Assembly: GCA_047967505.1 (NCBI GenBank)
Contig: CM106541.1
DNA: 64,000 nt
From: Dipteris shenzhenensis
Taxonomy: Eukaryota > Polypodiophyta > Polypodiopsida > Gleicheniales
Direction: 5' to 3' (one strand)
Shown piece by piece: positions 35,331 through 47,700 of this stretch. The position numbers and the translations under genes were made by a program. The notes below the pieces were generated by a model. That model had not been told where the DNA came from. It made no database searches and was given only the letters and a program-made list of their open reading frames with translations. The stretch's first letter is position 1; each line of letters opens with the position of its first letter.

Positions 35331-36599
35331 ATTATCCTCTTGATTTTCAGTTTGTACCTCCGACTATTGCTTTTCCCTTTCTAGCCCTTTCCTTAGCCTC
35401 CCTAATCATACCATCCCTTTTTGGAGTTGTAATTTTAAAGACGTATTTTTCCCAGAAATTATAAAGCAAAGCGCTTTATGTCAGAGAGAAAAATGTGATG
35501 CCCACTTCCTTGGTATTTGTTCGAGGCGTTGGATTTGTCTTTAAAGGCAACACGTCCTCTCATGCTTTTAATTCTTGATCTCTCATCCTGATCCCACTCT
35601 CCTTTATACTCTTTGCTTCGAACTTTTCGACCCATTCTTAGATCTTCTTCTTTGAGTTTGGCGAAGCTAAGGAGATTGGAAAGAAGAAGGGGGTGAAAAG
35701 ACTTTGAAAGGAGAGGGGGGGCTTTAGACTTTAGAGAGGGTATAAATTCTTTGATGAGGTGGCTTTTTCCAAAGGTTTCTCAAACTTTAATGATGTGGCT
35801 TTGAGGATCTTAACATAGAGAAGTGCTACGCGACCAATTTCTTCAGCAATCGCCTCGTCAAGGTGCCTAAGAATTCTCTCTCCACTTCTTGGACTCTTAA
35901 AAGGAGCGTGTTCTTAGTCATCAAAAGTGGTAGAAGCCTTGTTGAGTCACCATAGCTATCAAAGATCTACTTTTGCTGCTTGGTTTGCCGATTGGCTTGT
36001 TGGTTGGGGTCCTCAAATCCCAAGCAGACATTAGAAGACTGCAACTAAGGCTCCAATGCCAATTCTGCTCTTCATTCCTAATTTGTGTGTGATCTTTGAT
36101 CAAGGCATCGCTTGCTGCACCAGACGTCACTTGCTCTACCAAAGCCTTAATGCGGAACAGATTCTACAATTTGCATTCGGAGTCACGTCGCAATGTCACC
36201 AGCCAATAAGCATTGCATAGGAAGAGAGCTGCTAGTGATTAGAATACCACCCATGAAATACGAACCCCATTGAATGATTTACTGGGACTTGCCGAAGCTT
36301 TGAATTCGTCGAAGCTTAACGAGGAATAGAGGGAGCTTGTGAGTGCCAGAGGGAGCTTATGAGTGCCATCCTCTCTTCTCATATCATAATCGCTCATGTT
36401 CTAAACAACATCCTTGATCTTGCTAGCATGGAGTTCGGTAAGTTGCACACTGCCTGATCGGGTTGATTCCTTTCTTTGGAACCACTACGACTACAGAGTT
36501 TTTACTCTACTTAGCTCATAATTTTTACAAGGCTTCCATCTCATTGGAATAAGGAGCTATGTTTCTAGCCTGCTTTGCATCATAGTTATAGATTGACTC
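35331..36599 (-). other. Leader of gypsy element A
   Basis: No coding signal. This interval separates the gag start at 35,330 from the primer-binding site at 36,600-36,612 on the minus strand, so it is most simply the 5' untranslated leader (about 1.27 kb). Confidence 0.45.
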
Positions 36600-36612
36600 G
36601 GCTCTAATACTA
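36600..36612 (-). promoter_or_regulatory. Decayed primer-binding site of gypsy A
   Basis: The plus strand reads GGCTCTAATACTA. The complement of a perfect initiator tRNA-Met primer site would be GGCTCTGATACCA, so two transitions separate them. It is followed after one base by the LTR end (TGTTGCGAG at 36,614). Confidence 0.7.
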
Positions 36613-36653
36613 GTGTTGCGAGTCCAAAAAGAAGGCCTCAGCTCTGTAAGATC

Positions 36654-36800
36654 TGTGGGAGAGGAGAGCACACATAAAGGGATAAGGAGACACCAAAAGT
36701 GGTGGAGCAAAAGCTACTCCAGCTTATTCCTCTTTCATATATATATGAGTATACATGGGCACTGTACAAGTGGGTGGGCACACTGCCCTTTACCCCAACA
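36654..36800 (-). repeat. 3' LTR of the 147-bp-LTR copia
   Basis: Bounded by TGTGGG and CCAACA. It contains a symmetric TATA-like element (CATATATATATG at about 36,738-36,749) that could act as the promoter on the minus strand. The 5' LTR copy is at 41,929-42,075. 147 bp is very short for copia. Confidence 0.93.
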
Positions 36801-36810
36801 ACCTCCCACT

Positions 36811-36833
36811 TAAAGGCAATGTGCCTTTAAGGG
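36811..36833. repeat. 10-bp perfect hairpin beside the 3' LTR
   Basis: CTTAAAGGCA, loop ATG, TGCCTTTAAG. It lies just inside the copia 3' LTR next to the polypurine tract. Confidence 0.85.
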
Positions 36834-36891
36834 AGTATAGTACACATATAATACAATCAACCATAGGCTGAAAAACAAGATGACCAGACCG

Positions 36892-39800
36892 TCATCCTAT
36901 GCCCATCGGCACTTTACAATGTGCAAAGTGCATAGAGGATAAGCTGCTAGCAGACATCAGGTTTGCAAGATAGAAAATGACAAGCTGTAGATGCCTGTCA
37001 ACCAAGATCTCATGCCAGATCTCACTAGGAGAGTGAACTCTCACCACCACATGCTCCTGTGCTAAGTCCATAGCACCCGAATTGTCACTGTGTAGAGAAA
37101 ATGTCTCTGTAGCACCTGTGACCATAAGCACATGACCTACAATAGACCTCTGCTGGTCTACCCAACCTGCATCACCTGCATGCTGCTCCTGGAAGCATAA
37201 GGACCTGATGTCCACAACTGCTTCCCTACTGCCAAAATCTACCATAATCATGCTACCAACTCGCACTGCAATAGAAGCAAGAACCGGAAGTGTAGCCCCA
37301 ATGGCAAACATGTGAGAACGAAGTCTCAACACAGTCATGGATGCATGAAGTACTATGGCTGCCATATCAACCATAACTTGCTGCTCAACTAATCTATGAT
37401 CCTCAATCCTGCTGTGTTTCAAGTATGGAGCCAATACAGGCAATGGAGTACTCAGTAACTTCTCCCTCTCCATACTGAAACAACCAAGTATCTGACAAAC
37501 ATCATCAAGACCATGCAGCTCCCACTGCAAAGAATGCCTGTCCATAAAGAACCATATGGCAAGTAACCTTAGAAGGATAGCAACCTCCTGAATACTAAGA
37601 CCATAACCTGTCTCATTGCGCATCACATCTTGAGCTTTCATAACGGTATCAAACCTATGAAGCCAAGCTCGAGGGGATTGCTTTTGGCCATGGAGGCACT
37701 TACGAAGCAAACATATCAATGATTCCTGCCCATGCGCAATATGACCCGAGTCAATAACTGCAAAAACCACATCTGTCCTCGCATAACCAGCTAATGGATC
37801 ATACTGGGCATCATTAGCCAAGGTGTCCTCCTCACCATGCATAGCCTCATCCTCATCTGTAAGAGGCACTCCGCATCCTGGGAGTAAACTATAACTGTCC
37901 ATAGAAGATGCATCAACAATCTCCATAGGAGTATAAACCTATGGAATAGTCGAGACATCTGACCATCTTTGACCAAAATTAGGAAGTAATCATGGCTGTC
38001 CCAACTTTATAACTTGCTCACCATGGGAAAAACCTCCCATCCCAAGGGATATGGGCGGCCCCTGCAAAGAATTCGGAGGTATCAGTGCACTTACAGCCTC
38101 CTGGAACACCACTCTCCTACTATCCACAGTCCTGGGCTGTCCAAACATAGCATCCTCTCTGAAATAGACATTATGGCTGCGTATCAACTCTCTAGTTAAA
38201 GAATCCCATAACCTGTAGTCCCTACTAGACTCACTGTATCTAAGGAAGATACACCTCCTCGATCGGGAACCATGAGTATAAGCCTCGCAACCAAACATAC
38301 GTAAATGCTCATAACATGGTGCCCTGCCTGTCAAGAAGTCAAATGGCACTATACCATTCAGAGATCTCCTGGGTGACCTATTAAGCAAGTATGGAGCTGT
38401 CTTACATGCCTCAGCCCAATAGCATTCGGTAAGACCTGCATATCGTAGCATACTACCAATCCTGTCCAATAGAATCCGATTTATGCATTCTGCCAAGGCA
38501 TTGTGAGAAGAAAGATGAGGAGTGGTCAACACCCTCCTGATACCAAGTGTATCACATAGATGTTGAAATCTAGAAGAGGTAAACTCTGCATCACCATCAG
38601 TGATCAAGCTCAATAGCTTCTTTCCTAACTGATTTTTAGCATTACCCAAGAAGCACTGAAATGTATCATATACATCATGCTTCTGCCGAATCGGATATAC
38701 CCATATGTACTTTGTAGCAACATCAATAAATGTCATAAAGTAAGAGGCGCCACCTAATGAAACGATAGGCATAGGCCCACAAACTGCACTATGAACCAAC
38801 TGCAATGGCTCAACAAACCTCTCACTGACTGTCTTCCTCACAAAAGAGGACCCTGATTGCTGACCATCATCACAATCATGACATAAAATTTGAGAGACAT
38901 CCATAACAGGAATGTATCTCAATGTTGTAAGGGCTTCCATACCTGCAGTAGACATATGTCCAAGTTTGGCATACCATAAACTAACTCATGGCTCCTTACT
39001 AATCATAGGCATCTTATCCTAGACACCTGGTACATGCAATGCATAAGAGAATCCAACCCGTGATCCCCTAGCCATAACCAGATTGCCTTTAGCAATCTTC
39101 CATGCATGATCACCCAAAGAGACATGATAACCTGCCTCAACCAACTGTCTAGTACTGATCTTGCTTGTAGCAAGACCTGGTATATGTCTAACCCTCTGTA
39201 GAATAAGAATAGGGCCACTAGGCATAACAAGGTGGATATCCCCATAACCATAGACATCCATAGAATGATCAATGCCCATCAAACCACTCTCCACAATGCA
39301 TTCCTAATATGCACTGAACCATGATCTATGAGGGGTCATATGACATGAAGCACATGGATCTAACATCCAATCACCAAGAATGGGTACATCAGTGGCCAAG
39401 AAGGAGGTGTCAGACATAGATGAAAGAATGCCTCCATCACTGCTATTGTCAGTGGAAACCCTAGCATCCAAGCCTTGAAGCTCAACATGCTTCTTCTCCT
39501 TCTTCCTGTCATTCTTAACCTTGCTCTTCTTCTTGCATTTTCTTAGCCATTTCCAGCAATACTTTTTCATGTGGCCATACTTTCCACAATAGAAACATCT
39601 AACACAAGTCCGAGAGCTAGACTTGCTCTTGGAATTCCCCCTTGAACATGACCTATTTCTACCAATTGATCGACCTTTGGAGTGCATATCAAGGCTGTAT
39701 TTCAGCACATCAGGGCATTTCAACCCATCATGCTGTAACATAACACTATCATGGTCATACATCCGGCATATACAAGTATAGAACTCATATGCATGGCAGT

Positions 39801-40056
39801 CTACACCCTGTATACCATCCTGTACCTGCAAGTAGACTGACTTCGAGAGTGATGACTGAATGATAGAGCATGCTTGCTCATCCATGTCATCCCAATCACT
39901 CTGTTTAATGCTATTAGGCTTGACACCTTTGCATTGAATGGGCTTATGCTGCCTCTTCTGCACTAACACATCATAAATCTGCTCTTTCTAATACTGAAAG
40001 TTTGATCCATCCAACCTCTCAATATCAAAGAGGGCACTACCAGCTATAGATGCCAT
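36892..40056 (-). pseudogene. Defective copia gag-pol of the 147-bp-LTR element
   Basis: Gag starts near 40,056 (MASIAGSALFDIERLDGSNF). A Trp-to-TAG change sits just after. The zinc knuckle CFYCGKYGHMKKYC is at about 39,600-39,560. The protease site reads LDPCASCHMTP instead of LDSGAS. Integrase (38,955-37,990) keeps TDGDAEF and NALAEC, but its first catalytic aspartate position is Ala (VHSAVCGP). RT keeps LHGQKQSPRAW, but the YVDD segment is deleted. RNase H is partly recognisable (SLHSDNSGAMDLAQEHVV). Yet frames of 321 and 344 codons (38,955-37,990 and 37,926-36,892) are open. With nearly identical LTRs this suggests an element copied by enzymes supplied elsewhere. Confidence 0.85.
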
Positions 40057-41913
40057 ATCTGTGGCACAATAGCTCACAACCAAAGAGCAATATAGTGCAA
40101 TAGGCAACCCAAATGACCAAAAAATATAGTGTTGTCCAGACCAATTAGGTCTCCAAATAAACTGGCTGATCCAATGCTCAAAAGCACTCAGCCATAAAGA
40201 GGCATAAACAAGTATGTAGCCCAGTGACCTACCAATGCCTGGCAATCCAAGTAAGAAATGCACTGAACCAAATGAGCAATACCTGCTCAACCAATGGCAA
40301 TAGGAGCCCAGCTCAACTATCCATAAACATCAGTGCGGCATCCACCAATGCAAATCCATAATGAATCGAAATGGCATTTACAGCGTCACCAATGCATCAC
40401 CTCAAGTGCGCAATCCTTTGGCAACAAAATCAAGCATTCACCACTTGCCAAATGTGCCAAAGTGACTTGCCAAAATGCCAATAATTCCCTTGGACTGAAG
40501 TGAGATCCCAATCACTTTTTGTAATTTACTGTTGTGCAAGAGAAATCACATCCACTTTGGGCAGGATAACACGCTGTCCTTGTATTTGAACAGTGATATC
40601 TTTTCACCAAAAGACCGAATGCCAAAGCTGTAAACAGCAAAGTTATAGCTGGTAAAAAGATCTACAACTTGTCAGTTGACCTTAAGAGCCAAATCCTTGT
40701 GGATTCTCAGATATTCTCACCTAAAAGACAGCTTCCTACACATTGGTCACAAATACACAGTAGACTGCAACTTTTTGTGGTTTTGCAGAGGCTGTAACTC
40801 CTGCAGCGCTTATACCGGATCAACTTACTTTGAAAAGCAAAGTTGTAGTATGTTCTGTGAACTACAACTTTCCAGTTCGGCACAAAGTGCAATTCCACAC
40901 AAGGAAAGAGATATTCGGTCCTGAAAATGACTGTTTTGTCATTAAAAACAGCAATAGCAGCAATTGTAATGTCCTGACCAATGGCAACACAATGCCATAA
41001 AATCAGCCCCGAATACGGTAACAAACCAGCCCCAAAATTCTGAAAAACCAGCCCTGAAATAGCTGCAAACAATGCTAATCTGACAGGATCTCAATACATC
41101 ACCATACCACCGTATGTATCCAACATAGGCAAATAACCATGCATCCAATGAACTGTCAATGCATCTCAACCAGGCATGTACCACTTTCAAAGCATGTGTC
41201 ACAAACCTGTCCCCTAGCCAAGCTAAGACCAACTGAAAGAAACTGACACTGTCTAATGCCCAGCATGGACAAGATGCATCAAATTATGTCCAACAGGACC
41301 CAAATGCATGGGAATACATGAGCTAACAAAGCTCAACTGCAACCGAAAGAAGCTGCATAGTGCACAAGCACATATCCCACACAATGTCCACAAGGCGTAC
41401 TTTTGCAAGTTCCAAGAATGGCTATGGTGCCAAAATAAGACCCAAATCTACCGGGAGGAAACCTCGATGTGAGGTTACAGGTAGCACAATTGCAATTTTT
41501 TAGGAAGCCTGGCGACGACGGAATCGCAATCGGAGGACTGTACGATAAGCAAAGGCAATAGCCTACAATAAAAAACTATGTAGCCACCAACGACCGCATC
41601 TCCGAGCTCCTACGCAGTAGCAGCACATCAACAAAGATAGTGCTCATGAGCCAAGTTGCCTCTGAGCTCCGAAGCTCTATCGTCTAACCAGCAATGCCCA
41701 TGGATGTGTTCTGCAAGTTGCTGGAGCACTAGAGCGCTAGAAGATAACCCAAAGTGATTCTTGTAGTTGCATTGTAGAGCAAACAGATCTGGATGATGTC
41801 TACCCAAAATCTCCCTGTGAATGAGAGAATCGAGCTCTCCAAAGCTCCTAGTAGATCTCTCGAAGTAGTGCCCATTCTCCTCTCACCGAGCTCCTCGTAG
41901 GTCGAGCGCTATC
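40057..41913 (-). other. Leader of the 147-bp-LTR copia
   Basis: The interval holds 1.86 kb between the primer-binding site and the gag start. Short frames exist but none resembles a known protein. The length is unusual for copia and may hold non-coding packaging or regulatory sequence. Confidence 0.5.
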
Positions 41914-41926
41914 GGCTCTGATACCA
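41914..41926 (-). promoter_or_regulatory. Copia primer-binding site
   Basis: GGCTCTGATACCA is the exact complement of TGGTATCAGAGCC, the initiator tRNA-Met primer site, two bases inside the 5' LTR. Confidence 0.92.
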
Positions 41927-42229
41927 GTTGTGGGAGAGGAGAGCACACACAAAGGGATAAGGAGACACCAAAAGTGGTGGAGCAAAAGCTACTCCAGCTT
42001 ATTCCTCTTTCATATATATATGAGTATACATGGGCACTGTACAAGTAGGTGGGCACACTGCCCTTTACCCCAACAAGATCCACCCTACCATGGATTCCCT
42101 TCTTGGTCACATGAACTTGCTTTTCTTCAAGTTCCTTTTGGAATCCTCCCTGCTAGCCCAGTGCCTACCACATGGTGTTCTCTTGAGTACCATGTGTCCA
42201 TTTGGACATTAGATCTCTATGCCCATTTA

Positions 42230-45200
42230 GTGGCTTAGGACAACTGCCAGATGCAATAAAAAAGGCACAATTTGCTGCTACATTTGAAGGTAAATCTATG
42301 TCTTGGTTTATGCAATATGATCTTGCACATTTTGCTACATATGATGAGTTAAAGTAGGCTTTTTTGGGAAGATTTCTCAAAGGAAAGACACGAAGCCATC
42401 CTGAAAAGGTTAAGAACACTTAAAAAAAATGACCTTTTGGTAGAGGACTATGCCCACAAATTCAAAAATCTGAATAGGAGGCTAATAGCCCCACAAAGGC
42501 CTTCTAAGGAACAATTAGGAGACTACTATTGTAAGGGTCTCAACAAGCACTTAAGAACTATAGTGTCAGGAAGATATCAATTGTTGGCAGGAGCCAATGA
42601 TTTCAATAACCTTGTGGAAGCAACTCAGCAAGATGAAAGAAGGTTTCGCATCATCAAGCCGAAAGACAAAAAAGGTAAAAAGAAGAAGTATAAGGATGCC
42701 GACAAAGAGTTCAAGGAGGAGGGAGACTCCAACTCAAAAGAGAATGACAGTGAGGAATCATCCTCAAATAGCTCGGATTCAGAGTTTTATTTAGATGAGG
42801 ATTCAAAGAAAAACAAAAAGAAATCGACCGACAACAAGGCTAAGTCCAAAACAAACAACAGAAAGAAACAGAGCTCAAAAGGAGACTCCAAATTAGAAAG
42901 AATCATCAAAGAGCAACTTAAGAACCTTAGGGTGTCACAAAAATAGGATAGAACTCCATTCAAATTTTGCTCCAAGGACAACCACAGTGAAGATAAGTGT
43001 TGGTAGAATCTCAACTATTGGGGAAGGCCACCTGCACATATGCAACCAGCCAATGCTCCAGCACCCCCTGCCATTAATGAAGTGCAAATGGGAGCACCAC
43101 AACAACAATGCTACAATAATACAAGAACACTACAAAATCAGAATTGGCACCATTGACAAGGCCCAATGCCAATAAGCCTTGCACTTATTGTGGAGTAGCA
43201 CGACACAGGCAAGGACCTCAGTGTGAATTGTGGTGCAAACATATAGGAGAATGGGGTATACCCATCGTGCACTACAACCAGAGACCAAGATAGGAGCAGT
43301 AAGCTCCACTGGCAAATGGATTCAATGTAGTACTCCTTGAGACAATCGAAGAAGAGCCTGAAGATGTAACAACTCAGCCAATGACAGTTAATGCCAACCA
43401 ACCTACGGTTGAAGCGATGGTCATGACCCACTCAAAGGGCAAGGTACTACAAGATCTTGAACAGAAATATACCCCTCCAAGCAATTCAAAGCACCCCATT
43501 GATTGGGTACAGTACGAGAAGGTCCGACAACAAAATCTTGAACGCATACAAGAAATTAATGCAGCCAAAGAAGGCATGCATGGGAAAGAAAGGATGGCAA
43601 ACTCCCTACCGCTTAACTCTCAACAACAAGGGAAGTCCAAGAAAAACATGCACACAGGATGCCCGCTGATGATAGTCGAAAGAAGTTGGAACCTCATCTG
43701 ACCAAGACACTAGAAGTAACAAAGTAGCAAGAGGACATAACCTCCCAAATAGAGGTACCCCTTGAAGGTACTAAGGTAAAAAAATACCTCCCATACTAGC
43801 AAAGTTTTATCTGATGCATTGTTTCAAGCCTTACTTAAATCTCAACTTAGCATGACGTTAGATCAACTTGTCAACTTGGTACCACCTTTTAGAGATGATT
43901 TAATATCAAGACTCTCTTAGCCGAATGCCAATTGTTAATGAATTGAGTTTTACTCAATTTCAGAATGATCTCTTAGAGTCCTTAAAGGGAAAATGTGAGT
44001 TTGATCCTTACTTCTCTGAAATATGGAAAGTAATTAAAAATAGGGATCCAACTAGTCGAGGGTCTTTCACTGAGGAGTCGCATGGAAATGGTAACACACC
44101 ACAGGTTGGTGATAAACGACTCAAGTGGAAAAAATATACTATTGAAGATGGCTACCTGCTCTACAAGGGTAGAGTATGTGTCCTAGATGATAATGACATT
44201 AGGCACCAAATCCTTTTTAAATGTCATGATAGTCTGAGTGCTAGACACTCGAGAATTCAGAAGACATATGTGCTTCTGAAAAGACAATTCTTTTGGTCTA
44301 GAATAGGTAAGGACGTTGAAGATTATGTTTTGAAGTGCCAAAAATGCTAGGTCAATAAGGCTAAATGCCTTAAGGTAGGAGGTCTCCTACACCCATTGGA
44401 GATTCCATCTGGCAAATGGGAAATCATCTCCATGGATTTCATTGTGGGGTTACCTACAACACAGAGGGGGCACAACTCTGTGTGGGTAATTGTGGATTGG
44501 TTAACCAAGATGGCTCATTTTATTCCTATTAGTAAAGTTGTTAAAACTCCAGAACTAGCTAGGCTATTTGTGGAGCATATCTATAGACTGTATGGGCTAC
44601 CAGCCGATATTGTTCGTGACTAGGATAACAAATTTAACAGCCATTTTGGGAGGGCTGTGTTTAAGAGGTTGGAAACTTCATTGAATATGAGCACCACGGA
44701 TCATCCACAGAGTGATGGTCAAATTGAAAGGGTCAATCAGATCATTAACGATATGCTTCGAGCATATGCAAGTAAATGGCAAACTAATTGGGAACAGTAC
44801 CTACCCATATTAGAATTTGCATATAACAGTGCCAAACATTTAGCTACAGGTTTTAGTCCATTCATGATGATGTATGGATTTCAACCAAGAGCCCCAATGA
44901 CAGTGGGACTTGAAAAGAGATGGTTCAAGCAGTCAAAGACTTTCTTGAAGATATGAATCAAACGCTTAAGTTAGCTAAAGATAGCATAAGGAGAGCTCAA
45001 GATAGAGCACAAAATTGTGCAAACCCCCACCTTAGAAAGTTGGAGTTTGAAGTAAATGAGAAAGTCTACCTTAAGGTACTTGAATCTTCAAAATCTCTAA
45101 AGATAGGTAACTGTCCAAAGTTTTCTCCTAGGTATTGTGGACCATTCACAATACTTAAGAGGATTGTAGAACTTGCTTACAAATTAGCCTTACTTGAGGG

Positions 45201-45488
45201 ATGTAGAGTACATCTAGTTTTTCATGTTAGTAGGCTAAAAAGATATAAGGAGATCATTGGAAATGAAGTCCTAGTTGAACTCATTGAACCTGCATCTTTA
45301 CCACATGGACCAAAAAGAATTTTAGATAGACAAGAAAAAAGAACGTGACACACCATATGGCAAGAATGTCTAGTTAAGTGGAAAGATAGATCTGAAGAGA
45401 GTTCAACATGGGAAAGGGTAAGCAGTCTCTAGAGGAGGTTTCCCAATTTTGTTTTTGAGGACGTAAACCATTCTTAAGGGGAAGGGAA
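42230..45488 (+). pseudogene. Chromovirus (gypsy C) with protease-RT deleted
   Basis: Gag starts in the middle at 42,230 (LGQLPDAIKKAQF, then SWFMQYDLAHFATYDELK) and continues to a lysine-rich tail and CCHC-like segments (CSKDNHSEDKCW near 42,970; CTYCGVARHRQGPQC near 43,185). After ALFQALLKSQLSMTLDQL (about 43,822-43,875) the protease, RT and RNase H are absent. Integrase begins at about 43,925 with its zinc finger (CHDSLSARHS; CQKC), SMDFIVGLPTTQRGH, a TAG within the RDRD motif at about 44,622, and SDGQIERVNQ. The end has [11 protein letters not shown] and a chromodomain (RILDRQEK; ECLVKWKDRSEESSTWE, about 45,365-45,415). Several stops are present. The chromodomain marks it as a chromovirus. 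Confidence 0.88.
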
Positions 45489-45784
45489 TGTTATGTCAAC
45501 CATAATCCCAAAATCATATGGTGTGGTTATGGTGAAGCAGGAAACCAGAGGGCTCAATAGTGCTTGCATCAATATGGAGTGCATAAGTAAGGCCTAAATG
45601 GGCATAGAGGCTCTAAGGTCCGAATGGACACATGGCACTCAAGAGAACACCATGTGGTAGGCACTGGGCTACAAGGGAGGATTCCAGAAGGAACTTAAAG
45701 AAAAGAAAGTTCATGTGACCAAGAAGGGAATCTATGGCAGGGTGGATCTTACAGATCTGAGCCCTTCTTTTTGGAGTTGCAACA
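45489..45784 (+). mobile_element. 3' LTR of gypsy C
   Basis: The LTR is 296 bp, beginning TGTTATGTC right after the purine tract AAGGGGAAGGGAA (45,476-45,488) and ending GTTGCAACA. Its last 190 bp match the inverted, split LTR at 36,614-42,229. Confidence 0.87.
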
Positions 45785-46639
45785 CCATGGCTCCACAAAC
45801 TTGTTTGCTACCACCTTGCCTTTATCAACTGTGTGCCCACCACCCTTTGTAGTGCCCTACTTTCACCTAGTAATGGTGGGGGTCAAATTGCAACCCATCG
45901 CAGATGCCTCCGCAAAATTGTCCGCATCTGCACCTAAAAGGCTTTCTTGAATCATTTCTTACGTAGGACAAGGTTAGAACAAAACAAGGAACTCTAAGGA
46001 AGAGAATTCCATAACTCCATTAATAAATTTGCCAACAACCAAAGCTTACAATTAGCACACATCAAGACTCATTTAGAACTCAAACTTCTATAGACCATAG
46101 ACATTCCAAATACTAAGAAAAGGTGATCATCCTTGTACATGGCTATTTTTGGCATAATTATCCTCGCAAATAACCTAGAATCAATCCAATTTGATGGATT
46201 CAAGAGAGAATTTAGGCCAAATTCATAGTTTTTGAATCAATTTTAGTCACTGCAAGAGCATGGTGCCACTAGGTTGAAAAAGGTTATTATCTCTCAAGGG
46301 TTTGAATTGCCCCTAAGCTACTTAGATAGATTACTTGTGGTATACATTGCAAATAGAACATAAGTTTACTAGTGGGAGAGGTAGACCTAAATCTCTTTCA
46401 AATTCAAAACTTGCAAGAAGTAGCTAAGATGAATGGGCATGCCACCAAAAGGTGGAGGAGACTTTAAGAAGCACCATGTAGCATACAAATTTATTTCACA
46501 TGATTGATCAAGATGATCCTTGATACTTAGGGCTTGGTTCTTTGTTGCACAAACATGTAGGATGTTATAGGACGTGTTTTTGAGAAAAAGGATTTATATT
46601 ATAAACAGTTCATATGATATACATTTATGATCCACAAAA
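45785..46639. other. No gene recognised
   Basis: AT-rich sequence without coding signal, LTR signature or obvious repeat. It separates the gypsy C LTR from a minus-strand LINE. Confidence 0.4.
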
Positions 46640-47700
46640 AATAGTTAAATCTGTAGGTCTATGCATCTTAAGTCATCCATAAGAAAATTTGCAGTTCACT
46701 CAATTTGAGTCTAAGTCAATCTCATAATAGATGGATCCCTTGAAGTGGCATTCTTGATTAAAGTTTTGGCAGTGATCTAGCTCATGGTTCTTGATCTCCA
46801 CAAAGAACAGCACAAGGTCGTTGTCATATATCTTTGAAGCCTGCTAACCATTCAAAAAAAAGATATTCTACATCAGTAAGCTTATCATTAAATTGAAATT
46901 CATTTCTGGAAATCCACACAAACCATAATGCATGTGCGCAAATTAGTGCCCAACATGAGTGTTTGACTTTAGATGCATCCCCAAGCAGAATTACTTTCCA
47001 ATTGACCGGCTCACCTAGTTGTATCTGCAGTTTCTTCCAGACTTTCCTAGTTGACAGGCATGCTACAAATAGGTGAAATACGTCTTCCTATAGTCCCTGA
47101 TATCATCGGCATTTGCCATCCCCTTTTCCAATCTTGAGGCCTCTTGCATTTGTCCAGACAACTTTCAGCATAACCAACTAGAGCAAGGTTGACATCTTCT
47201 CTGGAATAGCTTTGGCCCAAATATAATGGAATCTTCGCTTCTAGCAAAGTGTAGAGTCGGAGGTGTTCCACTGGGAATTTAATACAGGGATCATATCTTC
47301 AATAGAATCATAAGGTGTAGGAACCGGGAGCAAATGAGGGGAGTGAATCCACCAACCAAACTCTAATGCATAGTTGAGCATTCCATTGTGTGTCGCCTTC
47401 CCAAAGAGCTATTCTATCAGTGATGACAAACATAGTATCTTGATTGGTCAGTTTGAGTTCTCTCCGAATCTCAAGCAAGGTCTTCCATCTGATATGGTCT
47501 CTTTGCCACAAGTGGCCCCAAGATTGGATGCCCTTGATGAACAGGAGGCATGCTCTAATAAAATCAATATTGCTAAGTAATGCATTTCTATGTATTACTG
47601 ATGCCCAAATAGAATCCAGTTTCATAAAAGAACCTTTGCCGGAGAACCGCAGTTGCATTTTAATTGATTCTAGTGCTCTCCACAAGGATTTCCATAAATA
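46640..47700 (-). pseudogene. LINE ORF2 C-terminus with zf-RVT region
   Basis: Minus strand from 47,700 leftward: SLWRALESIKMQLRFSGKG, then FIKGIQSWGHLWQRDHIRW (about 47,550-47,495), AEAKIP-like spacer text and, after a frameshift near 47,110, VFHLFVACQ with ALWFVWISRNEFQFND (about 46,935-46,885). This is the zinc-binding C-terminal region of plant LINE reverse transcriptases (VFHLFxECPxxxxVW...). The interval 47,700-47,880 also reads coding-like on the minus strand (PMKNAFEELAETVLEP) but could not be assigned. Stops and shifts throughout. Confidence 0.65.

Larger units (their letters stand above)
36654..42075 (-). mobile_element. Structurally complete copia element with 147-bp LTRs
   Basis: The element is 5,422 bp, flanked by the 5-bp target duplication AGATC (36,649-36,653 and 42,076-42,080). 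The LTRs 36,654-36,800 and 41,929-42,075 are each 147 bp, start TGTGGGAG, end CCAACA and differ at only two positions (both transitions). A perfect 13-base initiator tRNA-Met primer site (41,914-41,926 on the complement) lies 2 bp inside the 5' LTR, and a purine tract (minus strand of CCTCCCACTT, 36,802-36,811) abuts the 3' LTR. It inserted into the LTR of a gypsy element and so is younger than it. The polyprotein (see separate entry) is defective. Confidence 0.95.
36614..42229 (-). mobile_element. Gypsy LTR interrupted by a copia element
   Basis: The LTR pieces 36,614-36,653 and 42,076-42,229 together match, in inverted orientation, the gypsy LTR at 45,489-45,784: CTCCAAAAAGAAGG...CAGATCTGTAAGATCCACCCT, then ATTCCCTTCTTGGTCACATGAA and on to TGCCCATTTA. 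The copia element 36,654-42,075 split it. Homology ends at 42,229, where plus-strand gypsy C gag sequence starts, so about 108 bp of the outer LTR end are missing. Confidence 0.85.
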
